Translations under genes and position numbers: made by a program
The notes under the pieces: generated by a model
What the model was told of the DNA's origin: nothing
Databases searched by the model: none
The model's input: the letters and a program-made list of their open reading frames with translations, nothing else
DNA from: Apus apus
Lineage: Eukaryota > Chordata > Aves > Apodiformes > Apodidae
Length of the DNA: 64,000 nucleotides
Direction: 5' to 3'
Assembly (NCBI RefSeq): GCF_020740795.1
Contig: NC_067304.1
Coordinates: forward strand, 4,516,056 to 4,580,055
Shown: piece by piece, positions 36,786 through 48,100 of the stretch
Position numbering within the stretch: the stretch's first letter is position 1
Layout of the letters: each line of letters begins with the position of its first letter

Positions 36786-37421
36786 CTGGGCTGGGCTGTT
36801 CTGTGCTATGCTGGGCTGTGCTGGGCTATACTGGACTGTGCTGGGCTATGCTGTGCTGTGCTGTTCTGTGCTGGGCTGTTCTGTGCTGGGCTGTGCTGTG
36901 CATTACTATGTTGGGCTATGCTGGGCTGTGCTGTGCTATGCTGGGCTGTTCTGTGCTGGGCTGTGCTGTGCATTACTATGCTGGGCTATGCTGGGCTGTT
37001 TTGTGTTATGCTGGGCTGTACTGGACTGTGCTGGGCTGTTCTGTGCTATGCTGGGCTGTGCATTACTGTGCTGGGCTGTTCTGGGCTGTGCTGGGCTGTG
37101 CATTACTATGCTGTGCTGTTTTGTGCTATGCTGGACTGTTCTGGGCTGTGCATTACTGTGCTGGGCTGTGCTGGGCTGTACTGGGCTGTACTGGACTGTG
37201 CTGGGCTGTGCATTACTATGCTGGGCTGTGCATTACTGTGCTGGGCTGTGCTGGGCTGTACTGGACTGTGCTGGGCTGTGCATTACTATGCTGGGCTGTG
37301 CATTACTGTGCTGGGCTGTGCTGGGCTGTACTGGACTGTGCTGGGCTGTGCATTACTGTGCTGGGCTGTACTGGGCTGTGCTGGGCTGTGCTGGGCTGTG
37401 CCCTGCCCTGCCCTGCTGTGC
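36786..37421. repeat. pentamer-phased minisatellite (CTGGG/CTGTG), 0.64 kb
   Basis: Tandem array of 5-bp units CTGGG, CTGTG, CTGTT, CTATG and CTGTA, usually paired as decamers. A CATTACTRTG decamer is interspersed about every 30-60 bp, forming higher-order units. Unit phase is kept at multiples of 5 throughout, with no indel seen from 36791 to 37400. Since 5 is not divisible by 3, all three + frames are stop-free and read as nearly the same Leu/Cys/Ala/Gly/Trp-rich string. These are not genes. Confidence 0.92.
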
Positions 37422-38844
37422 CATCCACGTTCCTTCCCACAAATCATTCCCCACAGCCACTTTCCCCAGGACACCTCAGTCCCTGCTAGGAGGGAGTGTT
37501 TTTTGGCTGGCTGCAGTTAAGCTCCCAGTCACAGTGCAAAAGAAGTTTCCCACTACCTGACCTTTGCAGGGGGTGGAAACACAAGACCTCAGAAACTTGT
37601 GCGCAACAGGAGAATGTTCCTGTGGTCCCTTGCGTGGATCCTGAGGCCCTAAGCAAATATTGCCATAAGGCTGTCGGGCAGATAAAGCACAGAGCTGGCA
37701 TGCCCAGCCCTTGCTTGCAGTGCAGCTGAAGGGCAGAGCTAGGGAAGGGGCAGGGAGGCCTGTTTCCCACAGCTCTGGCACTAAAAGCCCCCCTGAGATG
37801 AGCCCTGTTCAGCACAATCCCCCTCACACCTTCCTGCTCTCTGGGCCATCAGAGCTAAGAAGAAACCACAGCCACCAGGACTGGAAAGAGCCAGAGGTGG
37901 AGTCTGGGGGTAACCTGTGGGGTCTTTGGGGCCAGACCAGGGGTGTGAGCCCGTGGACAATGCATGGGTGATTGAAGGAAGGGACAATGTCCTTCACCCC
38001 CACCTCGGGCTGCAGCTCCAGCCGGCGCCCAGCCCGCCTGAGTCACGTCCAGGCACCGACGTGGGCAGATCCCCAGTAACAACCTGTTTGCCAAACCAGT
38101 TCCTCCATCTGCCACTCTCATTCCTCCAGTCTCATGGTGGTGGCAGCTGCTGGCGCTGGGCCTGGGGGAATGCCACCAAGTAGCCCCAGCCCACATCCTC
38201 TGCCCACAGACCTGACCAGCCTCTGGATGTTCCTGGATGCCAAAACAACTGTGACCTCCCTACTCCATGTCCCTTAGCAGGGTCCTCCTGCCCCACAAGG
38301 ATGTTCAAGCCAGGTGACCCATCACTCCCTAGGTCTTTCAGCATATCTGCAAAGCTGGGGTGGATTCCAGCTGCCCTCAACGAGATTATTGGTGTGTCAT
38401 TAAATCCCAGGTGTGTTTGGGGAGGCTCAGCCAGGTTGGTTGATTGCAGCCCACCCCCCTCAGCCACAGAGCTGGTGCACTAAAGGAGGAAGCACGTGGA
38501 TTCCAGCTAAAGCAGAGGGGGTGTATGAATTATTTCAGTTGGACAGTACAAAATGTGTGGGTGAGTTCTTCTACCTTTTAGAGAAGTGTTATAGGAGCTG
38601 TAATTACCAGGCCAAGATCTCGGGCTAATGTTTGACCTAGAAGTGGAGCCAAGCTTTCCAAATCACACAGGGTGTTTTGAAACTCTTAACCTCAAAAGAC
38701 ATGAGATGAGCACCTCTCTCATGTGTTGCCATTCAGGGTGGTTATTATCAGCTCAAGCTTCCTTGGTGACGGTGGGGTTTTTTGGTGGCTGAGTTACAGC
38801 TGTTGAAAAGCATTGGTGCTCCTGTCTCCAAGTGTGTGTGCACT
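37422..38844. other. intergenic DNA, nothing recognised
   Basis: Unique sequence between the satellite array and the CR1 tail. No exon, RNA gene or known repeat seen. Confidence 0.6.
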
Positions 38845-38955
38845 GTTCAAGGTTGGTTGGGGCTCTGAGCAACCTGGTCTAGTGGAAGGTGTCCCATGCA
38901 GGGGGGTTGGAACTAGATGATCTTTGTGGTCCCTTCCAAACCACTCTGTGATCTT
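38845..38955 (+). mobile_element. CR1 LINE 3' tail fragment
   Basis: About 110 bp matching the 3' end of avian CR1 in sense orientation: ggttggttggggctctgagc, then aacctggtctagtggaaggt, gttggaactagatgatcttt, and ggtcccttccaa, ending near the ...ctctgtgat tail motif. It is 5'-truncated, as usual for CR1. Confidence 0.9.
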
Positions 38956-39889
38956 CAGCCCATCACACATGGTTGCTGGGATAAAGTGTTGGGGTTTCTG
39001 AGGGTGTCAGCCCAGATTTGCCCTCTGTGGTCACTCGGCAAAAGGGGGACAGGGGCAAAACTGTTCACCAGTATCTTACCTTTAGAAAACCTATTACTGG
39101 AATTGAATTTCCCTACTGTCTTGAGACTGGGCCATGAGAAGTGATGCCAGCATCACAACAGTGAATCTGAACGAAATCTGGCTTCTGGGTTGAAACTATA
39201 GTCATTGCAAAGCAGAACTGGCCATGTAAAGGAAGTAATTGCTCTACAGGCTGAAAGGATTAACTGATATAATGTGAAAAAAAACCCACAACCTGCTCTG
39301 CCTCTTGCTGCCCCAGGAATGTGCAAGGGCACAGGAAGCAAAAGGAAGGTGTTTCTCCAACCTTGTAGGATCTCTAGGAGCAGCAGTGGCACACAGGGAC
39401 TGCTCTGCTGTGCTTTCATTCATGATTTCACTTTGCAGCAAGCTCAAAAATGTGGGTGTTTAATTCACTGCAAGCACAACATTGATTTCAGTTTGGAAAA
39501 CAGCCTAAAGTGCCTCCTCGTGAAGCTAATTCTGGTATTGCACATACTCATAGTCCTGTGGCTTGCATTTTTATGAGCTACCTCTGAGGATCTGGGTTTC
39601 AGTATGTGGAGCCAGAAAGGATCTGTGTGTTCCTGTGCTGACTAACCCACCTACGCTGCGTTTCTTATTTGCAAGCACATCTTGCATGGTTTGTGTTATC
39701 CCTGATGAAATGGCCTGATATTTCTGGAAGCAAGTGTAGGGGCATTTAGGCCGTGGCTTAGCAAGGTGGGGTCAGTTGTTGTAGCTGGGGTGGAGGTTGT
39801 GCTGATGTTTGTTACCTCTCGTGCCTGGATGCTGCCTTTTCATCTGGGAGTGGATGCAGTGAACCTGCAAAGATGGGAAAAGGATTGCT

Positions 39890-40010
39890 CAGCCATTTTA
39901 TAGTCAAGGAAGTCAGAGCTCAGGGAGCTGATGCTGTCAAGTGATGGTGATGCAGTTATGGAAGCCAGGAGTGGAATGCAGGTCTCCTGACTCCCTGTCC
40001 TGTAAAGGGA
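39890..40010 (-). mobile_element. MIR-like SINE relic
   Basis: On the + strand: agccattttatagtcaagga, agtcagagctcagggagctg, then gtggaatgcaggtctcctga and ctccctgtcc. This is the reverse-oriented MIR core through to the 'gaacccaggtctcctgactcc' block. Confidence 0.5.
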
Positions 40011-40444
40011 GAAACAAGATCAAGATTGAGATCAAGAATGTGGTCCAGAGGAACCACGGGTAAGTCAGCCCTTTTCTTGGAGCATGGCACCCAATGTGTG
40101 GAAGATAAGGATCTGCTGTTTCATCAAGTAACTCCAGCTCCATGAACATGAGATGGGTGGACAAAGCAGGGCAGGAGATAACATTCCCAGCAGTGTTTTG
40201 ATGGAAGGGTCTTTACTGTCACAATCCTTCCTCCCCCGAGCTGTTTTGTCCCCACTTAATGGATGGGAAAAGAGAAGCTGAGGTGGTGTTCAGTGGTGTG
40301 GCCTTTCAAAGCCAGTTATTGCCTGGCCAGGAGAGCCTGAGGCTGTGGCTCACAGGCCTGTGCATCAGCCTCCCCCCCCCCCCTCCATCCTGCCATCCAG
40401 GCTATTAAGGAAGATGATTTATCACGTAATGATAAAACCCGATT

Positions 40445-40560
40445 TCCGGCCGTGCTGTTGACTCACTCCATGGCCGTAAGCAAATCACCTCCTTTCTTTC
40501 TGGCCCTCGGTCTCCCCACCAGAAAAGCAGGCTAACAACCTTGCTCCCTCCCTGCAGACA
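40445..40560 (+). mobile_element. MIR-like SINE relic
   Basis: The blocks ctgttgactcactccatggc, gtaagcaaatcacctccttt and ctcggtctccccaccagaaa then gcaggctaac follow the MIR sense order (gctgtgtgac / caagtcact / ctcagtttccccatctgtaaaa). It lies opposite in orientation to the copy 450 bp upstream. Confidence 0.5.
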
Positions 40561-41329
40561 GCTGAGCTGTTTCTCTGATTGCTAAATGGCCTCAGGTGCA
40601 GAACACAGGAGTTGTCCCTTAGGTCATCAGGGAATTATCTCCCACCTGTTTGATGCCCCAGTCTCTTTATTCACTTTGGTGGTGGAAGAAGCCATGTTCT
40701 GCTCCCCTTACTTTGGGAAGACTCCCAGGAATGCCATAGACAGGGAAGAAAAAGGACTTGGATGTGTTTTGGATTAGCTAAATATTAAACTATGTCCAGG
40801 TGGAAATGAGCACCTGTGAGCCCCAGAGCAGCATTCCTGAGGCACGGGTCACAGGAGGGGTGAGTACATGTGTGGGGTCTGCTGGTGTGGGAAGGGAGCT
40901 GGTGTGGGAAGGGAGCTGGTGTGCAGGCCTGGAGCCAGCCCTCTGCCCAGCCCCATCCATTCTGCTTTGCCTGGAAGGAGTGTTCTAAAAATTGCTAGTC
41001 TTTCCCAGCTAAAGTAGGTGAAATATTTATAAACCCATCCTCTAGAGGAGACCTTTTGCATAAGCATCCACCACTCTGACTTTAAAACATGCAGCCCCCC
41101 CCCTCCCCCCCCAAAAACAAAAAAAAAAGGAAAAGAAAAAAGCCATCTTGTGCTTCTCCTCCAGAGAAGTGGCAACTTTAATTGCATTTGTCTGGAATGG
41201 TGGCACCTATTTACCAGTGCAGAGATGGGCAGCAGCAGAAAAAGGGGCTTTCTGGGCTTCCTTGCCTGGCTGTGCTCTCTTTTGCATCAGGTTCTCTGCC
41301 GTGGAGTTCAGGGTTGTTTGTGCCGTGAG

Positions 41330-42180
41330 GTGGGGACCACGCGGCGGGGTCCCAGCTGGGGGGGACCCCCACTTCTGGCAAGATGATGCAAACCCCGTGG
41401 GGATACTGGGGGGAGGGAAGCGGGGGGGAGGTGTGTGCGTTGGGGCTCCTTTTGGCCCCTCGGAGCGATGCGCTGAAGCTGGAGGGATGGAGAGGGGCTG
41501 CAGGAGATCCCGGGGGGCTCGGCCCCGCTCCGCACCGCCCCGCGCAGCCCCGGGGAGGCGGTGGCGGCCCCCGGCCCCGGAGGCGGAGCCACCGCCCGGC
41601 TCCGGAGCCACATCCCGCACAGGAGGAGCGGGAGCGGGGCCGGGAGCGGGGCCGGGGGGCGCGGGACCCCATCGCCGTGGCCGCCCAGGATGTGGTGGGA
41701 CGAGCGGGTGTCGTCGCGGTTCCGGAGGAACCTGCAGCCCACCCTCACCTACTGGAGCGTTTTCTTCAGCTTCGGCCTCTGCATCGCTTTCCTGGGGCCC
41801 ACGCTGCTGGACCTGCGCTGCCAAACCCAGAGCTCCCTCTCCCAGATCACCTGGGTCTTCTTCTCCCAGCAGTTCTGCCTCCTGCTCGGCAGCTGCCTCG
41901 GAGGGGTCTTCAAGAGGACGTAAGGCGCCCGGCAAACTCATCGCACCTCCCGCGGGTGGGCTTAGCTCTCCGCAGAGCCCCTACCCTTTCCTCCCGGGCT
42001 GGGGAAGGGGGGGTGGGCAGCGCCAACCAGCTCCCTCCCGCCGGGATGGCTGGGCTGGGCTGGGATGCTGCGGTTCCCGTGGGAAAACCCTGCCCGAGCG
42101 GAGTCCCGGGGGTCCCCTCGGGGGGAAGGGGCTTCCCGGCAGGCGGGGCTGCAGCGGCTCTGCGGGCTGCTCCTCTCCTC
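41330..42180 (+). promoter_or_regulatory. MFSD4A: CpG island, MFSD4A promoter and exon 1
   Basis: A dense CpG and GC-rich block encloses the MFSD4A start codon and first donor; the flanks are CpG-poor. A C-rich/A-rich simple tract lies just upstream (41095-41140). No TATA box was seen, consistent with a CpG-island promoter. Confidence 0.8.
41690..41919 (+). CDS. MFSD4A: MFSD4A coding exon 1
   Basis: Residues 1-76 plus two bases. [20 protein letters not shown] corresponds to the human [17 protein letters not shown]. It holds TM1 (about 19-41) and TM2 (about 52-72), ending GGVFKR. The ATG has A at -3. Donor AC|GTAAGG, phase 2; a TAA occurs just inside the intron if read through. Confidence 0.95.
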
Positions 42181-45100
42181 TTCCTCATGGTTTCGTACCC
42201 CTGGAGAGGAGCTCCCGGCTCCTCTGGAGCTCAGAGAGAGCCCTTAGCCTGAACTTACAGCCAGAACTTCCTGGAGGGTGTTTTCCTTCACCTGGTGGTT
42301 TATCACCAAAAATAATAATAAATAAATTGTTGGGAGCCTGTTTCAATAACCTGGGCGCCAGAAATGGAGGCTCCCCAGGAGCCTGGGCAAGCACGGGGGT
42401 GGGGACAGGGCAGCAGGTCCGTGGGCTGGGCAGGAGCTCAGGTGCAGCCCGATGGGGATTTACACGGAGCCTTCTGTCCAGGATGTGTTTAAATAATACA
42501 GGATGGCTCAGCCCTGCACATTGCCAAACAGGCACTGGAGTTGGGGCTTGGTGACAGCTCTACTGTGCTGAGAATCAGCTGGTTATTTACACTGCCACTA
42601 TTTCTGCAGTGATGTAACATGTCAGCTCCAGGTGTGTCTGACAGACACATCGTGTAGGTGTAGATACTTAATTTGTATGGGGGAGAATTTTGCGTGAGTC
42701 CTTTTCTGCTTTCAGATGTCCGTTTGAAAATGTTTTGTTAAGCTCATGAAGTAGGGAGAGTGCTTAATGAAGGTGGCATTGGAGCACCTGTTAAATTGCC
42801 GTCCTGGTACACTGAGCTGTCCTGGTCCCCCGTCTGGACAGAGCAGGAGCTGTTCCCTGTCGGGCTGTGCTGGGAGAGGGGGTGCAAGGTGGGGTGCATG
42901 GGAACGGGGATGGCTTGTGGGAACCTTGTCCTGGGTCTGACCCAGACCCGAGGCTGCTGGGTCAGCAGGCAGTGCCTTTGCCAGCCCCTGCCCTGCCTCG
43001 CATATGTTTGAAGGAGCAGTAAAGGAAAATACAGAATTGTTTCCTGCTGTCAGTTCCTTCCCGGAACTCCTGCCCTTGGCCAGCAGGTTACACAGACCTG
43101 TTCAGGTTTTTGTGCTCAGAGACTCCCAAACTTTTAACTCTGCAGCAGCACGTTGGGGAGCAGAGAGTGTGTGTGGCTCCCTGTGGTTGGGAACCAGGAT
43201 GTGTTTGTGATTGCAGCCACTTGGAGCAGCGGGCTTTTGCACAGGGTCTGTGAGCTCCACTGAGGAGCAGCAGCCCTGCCAGGCAGGAGGGCACGTTTTG
43301 GGGCAGTTGTAGCTTGTGAGAGTTGTGGGGGAGTTACTTGGAGCAGTGTGGGTACAAACGTGTGGGTTTGGATGAGAACATTCACTGCTCAGACTATGAG
43401 AACTCCTTTCAGAGATGGACAGATGGAGCTGTCCTGCTAAAGATTCTACTTCTGGGCCATGGTGTGGGTTTATAAATGAAATTATGCTGGTGCTGGGCAG
43501 GTAGGAGCACTAGGCAGGCTGTCTTTTCCAGTTAGAGGAGGGATAGCTGCTGGTAGAGGGTCCCAAAGCGTCGCCTGCCTGCAACCCAGCTGAGCCAAGG
43601 TCTGGCTGCCCACTGTGCTGGATTTCTAATGCCTGAGGAAAATAACACTTTGTTGATTGTTTTTGATTAAAATGCATATTGGTTTGAGCTGTCTGCTCTG
43701 AATGATGGATTTGTGAGTCAAAGCAGTGTTGTTACTGGAGTCTGCAGCAGAAGTGGGTGGTGGGACCTGAATAATGGTTTGGTTCCTCTTCCCGGGGAAG
43801 CTGCTGAAGGCTGGGTTGTTGTCTCCACTCTCTCGGCCCAGCTGGAGTCCTGGAGCACTGGGAGGACTCAGCATAATGGTGGCATCTGTCCCTTCCTCTA
43901 GCTCAGTGCCAGCCTGCCACAACTAGCTGCAGAATTCCCTCTGGTGCAAGATTCCAAGGAAGAGGAAAGTTTGCCAGGGGGAGTTTTCCCCAGCGATGCA
44001 GGCGCGGCTGGAGCCGGTTCCGCTGCGCGGCCCCTTCCCGGCTTGTTGGGAGAAATGGAGCTGGAGCTGTGGGAAGAGCAGCAGCTCCGTGGGGCAGTGT
44101 TTGAGCTCGTGCTCAGGTTCACCACAGGCTGCTGCTCCCTGGTAACGCGTGCTTGGGGTTTGCTGGGTTGTAATTTCAAGCTCTGCTTTGGAGCACCGCA
44201 GGTTTTTACAGGGTGTTTGCAGGGGCTGGGGTTTAGGTGAGGTGTGTGGTCCTGGCTCAAGCCCCAGAGCTGCTGGGGTGTTGGTAGAGGCCCCTCAAGC
44301 AAAGGCAGCCCTGAGAGCAGGTGATGGCCTCTGCAAGGAGCCCTGTGTGTGGAGCACACTGAGGACTCTTCTTTCCTGGTATTGCTTGGATTGGATTCTC
44401 TGAGGTGCCTGATGTGATGTGAGACTGCAAGGCCAGTGTTGGGGTGGGAATACTGAGAGGACTTGAGGCCCTGCCTGGACTCAGAAACCCAAGTAGGTGG
44501 TGAGGTCTTCCCTAAATCCACCCCTGAGCACCTGGCACTGCAAGCTCCAGGGGTGTGCTCTGTGCACCTGCATCTGTTGCTGCTCTCCCCTGTGCCCCTT
44601 GTCTTCCTCTTTTCCTTTCCCATTTTGCTGGATTTTAAGCTTGTGCTGTGAAGTTTGGGTCATGCCCTGTCTGTGCTGCTGTGCCACACGCGTTTGTGAC
44701 AGAAGCACCAGAGTAACTGAGCCTGTGTCGCAGTTTGCTTTTTTAAAAATTATTTTTCATTCAGAAATTGCATTTTTCTGTCCTTCTGTGTTCTCTGATT
44801 TTGCTCCCAGTGCTTGGGTCAGCACTGAACTAGTCCCACTGGTGTTGGCAGAGGAGAGGAGGGGGCTGGTAGGTCTGTGGCTGTGTTGGAGCCCTGAGCA
44901 GGCTCTGCTTGAAGCAATGAGCACACCAGGGCCTGGGGGGCTGGTGAGATGGGACCCTTCTTTTACCTTTAGCCCTGGGCACACGTGAATGTCACAGCAC
45001 CTCAGTTGAGTGTGGGTGACCCTGTTCTCTCCCTGCCCTTCACACCCCCATCTTCTGAAGGTTTCTGTTCAAGCATGGGGCTGGTGCAGAGGACACTTTG

Positions 45101-48100
45101 CACCACAAATGAAACTAAAGCCTTTTGTTGCTGAGAGCAGAGAGCACAGTGACTTGAGCATGAGCACCCTGGGAGAGGGCAGTGCTCCCCAAGCCTGGCT
45201 GGTGCTTCCTGCAGATGACAAGGATGCCTGAAGGCAGGTGTGGGATGATCCATGCTGCTTCCTCCATGTCCCCACCTTGTCCCCTTAGTGCTTGGATTTT
45301 CTAATTAGCAGCTTAGGAAGCCTGAATCAGCCTGATTATAATTTTTCTTCTTCATGTGGGGGACTTGGAAAATGCTCCCTGGGGTGGGGAAAAATCCTTG
45401 AAGTTGAAGAGTGTGGCTGCAACAGGAACGTTGAAGTGGGGGTTATATACACTGGGTGGGAAGAAGAGAGGAAGCTTTGCTGGCTGTGACTACAGGTTTC
45501 CCATCGTCGGGACCCCCTCTGAAAGACATGGGGTACCTCACTGAAGGAGGCTTTCTAAGACGTTGTTTCTAAAAAAACCCCCAAGCAGGTTGTTCTTTGA
45601 CTACATCCTGGGGATCTGGTGTGGGAATCAGCAATTTCTTGGTCCCTCCTGATGCCAGAGGCAGGGAAGGGGGCAGCAGGGCTGCTCTGGGCTGTGGGCT
45701 GCTGGGGTTTGCAGGGAAATGCAAATTCCTGTGTGATTAACACCTTAGGGCTGGAGGCAGGAACTTTTGCTCATTGGCAAAACCCGAGGTGATCTTCTTC
45801 ATGCTTTTTAAGGTCATGGCATCATCTGCAATTAATATTTAACTCTCTAGCAATGAACATGCTCCCCAGCCAAGCATGAATGGTGCTGTGGTTGCTTTGC
45901 TAGGGCTGCAGAAGAGAAGAGGCATTTCTGGGATGTCTTGGTCTGCATTTCCCCACTGCTGCCAGCCTTGGATTTCCCAGCTACTACTGGTGCCTCTGCC
46001 TCTCACTCCTGCTGTACCCTGGAGAGTGCTGCCTGGTCTCTCCAAGCTCGAAGCTGCTTCTCTCTCATTTGCTGGTGGTTTTCCCTGCCGTGACTGCGCA
46101 CATCTCACTTAGCTTTGCTCCCTCCCCCAGAAATCCCACGCTGGCTCCCTCTTTGCTGTCAGAGGAACATCAGGAGTTATGGCTTTGCAAAACATTGGCT
46201 CCTCCAGTGTGGTCTGGCTGATGGGCGGGAGGGACTGTGCTGGGAGATGGGAGGGACTGTGCTGGGAGATGGGAGGGACTGTGCTGGGAGATGGGAGCGC
46301 CCCGAGGTGCTGGTACAGCCAGGTTTGTGCCACTGGGCAGGAGAATTAAGGAGACGTGTCCTTGGCCCGTTTCTCTCCGGTGCTGCTGGAGGCAGGGGAG
46401 CAGGAGCAGGACGGGGAAGGCCACATCACTCTGGGTTTGCAGATGAACCAGGCCACGCCAAAACGCAGTGACATGCCCAGGGCTGGGCCGTTCTGGACGA
46501 GCACTCCGGGTTGGCAGGGAGGTGCCCGGCAGGCACAGGCTCTGCTGCAGCTCCAGCCTCTGCTGCCTCCTTCTCCTCCCTGCGGAGCACGGGCTGCTGA
46601 GAGCCCGCGGCGCGTTCTGCTGCCGGGTTGCGTGTCTGTGCCAGGGACGTACCCGTGCTCCTTGGGGCAGAGGGCTGTGCCCCACACCCCAGCAGCAGAT
46701 CCCAATTAGCAGCTCATTACAGCGAGACACTGGCCATTGCAACAGGGCTGGGGAGTCCAGGGTGGGGAGGGGACGCGCCTGAGCTGCGTTACCCTCTGCT
46801 GGGACTTTACGCTCCCGTCTTTCTGCTGGTTCTAGCGCTTCGCTGTCTGGTCCTCGTTTCCTTCCTTCCTTCCTGCTTTTCCAGCTGGCAGCTCCGGAGC
46901 AGAGCGGTGCCAGCCCGGGCTGCCGGGTGCCCGGCTCTCAGCGGCAGGAGCTGCCCCTGCCCGCACCGCCCCTGCCCGCACCGCCCCTGCCCGCACCGCC
47001 CCTGCCCGCACCGCTGCCAGACTCCAGGGATGCGCCAGCGATGCCTCCACCGCAGAAACCCCTCGGGCTTCTCCGAGGGACCGCCTGGCTTGGGCAGGGG
47101 CAGCAGCGCTGCATCCCGCCCCGGGAGCTGCGGGCAGGGCCGGTGCTGCGGGAGCAAAGCGCGGGGAAGGACCCGCAGCGGCTCCCGGGGGGGTCCCTGG
47201 GGAGGCAGCGCAGCATGAGCAGGCAGGACCGGGGGGAGACGGATGTTGGCAGCTGGGACTGATTGCCCAGCAGCTCTGGTGCCTGCTCCTGTGACACAGC
47301 CCTGCACCAGAAGTGTCCTGGAGCTGCTCGGAAGTCGTGACGTGGCCTCACCAGCCTCTACCCGTGTCCCTTTCCATTCCCAGATCTCTCCAGTTAACAA
47401 GGGAAGGTTCTCGGGCTCTATTCTGCCTTGAAATGTGCAGAACAGGGGGCTGAAGCGGTGGTTACTCTTCTCCATGAAAGCTGGGTGGAAGATGTGCCTC
47501 TTTGAAGCATCCCACAGGAGCTGGCAGTGCCCTAGGCTGGCTGTGGTGTGGAGCTATGGGGGTGCTGGGTGTGGAGCTATGGGGGTGCTGGGTGTGGAGC
47601 CTCTCCCTTGTCTTCTCAGAAGAGCATGTGCTGGAGCTGCATTAGTTGGAGCTACAGCCTGTGGGTGCATCTCCTGCTAATGCCTGCACCACCGACTGAG
47701 CTGAGGCTGAAAACTGTTCTTGTGGCAGTAATTCCATCCTGTCTTTTCTCTTTCCCTGGCTCAGGTTGTCTCAGTCCTTGTTTGCACTCTTTGCCTCATC
47801 ACTGGCCATCTCCTTGGTCTTTGCCATCATCCCCCTGTGCCACAATGTGGTGGTCCTGGCTGTGGTCATGGCTGTGGCAGGACTGGCCATGGGTTGCATC
47901 GACACCATCTCCAACATGCAGCTGGTGAAGATCTACCAGAAGGACTCAGCCATCTTCCTGCAGGTGAGCATGGAGCCACAACTCCCCTCTGGCTGTGCTT
48001 CCTCCTCCGAGGAAGAGGAGTGAATGTTCTGGCCAGCCTCCCTGCAGAGGAGAGCAGCACACACCGTTGCTCCACTTGCCCACCTCAATCTCTTGCAGGC

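Larger units (their letters stand above)
41920..47764 (+). other. MFSD4A: MFSD4A intron 1
   Basis: A 5.8-kb GT-AG intron with no coding exon seen. A small CpG patch lies near 43990-44045, and a CpG-rich, repeat-bearing block at about 46480-47230, just before exon 2. Three short minisatellites are listed separately. Confidence 0.8.

Noticed and set aside
36727-37560. Three overlapping + strand open frames rich in Cys, Trp, Leu and Ala
   Set aside because: Same peptide pattern in all three frames because of the pentamer satellite; repeat translation, not a gene.
36600-41300. Search for a gene between CDK18 and MFSD4A
   Set aside because: No LEM-domain or other recognisable coding exon on either strand; in mammals the LEM-domain gene is on the other side of CDK18.
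41148-42554. A 468-codon + strand open frame over the MFSD4A promoter
   Set aside because: Low-complexity Gly/Pro/Ser/Arg translation of the CpG island in a frame other than MFSD4A, with no matching family.
46170-47475. Long minus-strand open frames in MFSD4A intron 1
   Set aside because: They follow the CpG-rich block and its 15-bp and 22-bp tandem repeats; repetitive translation without gene structure.
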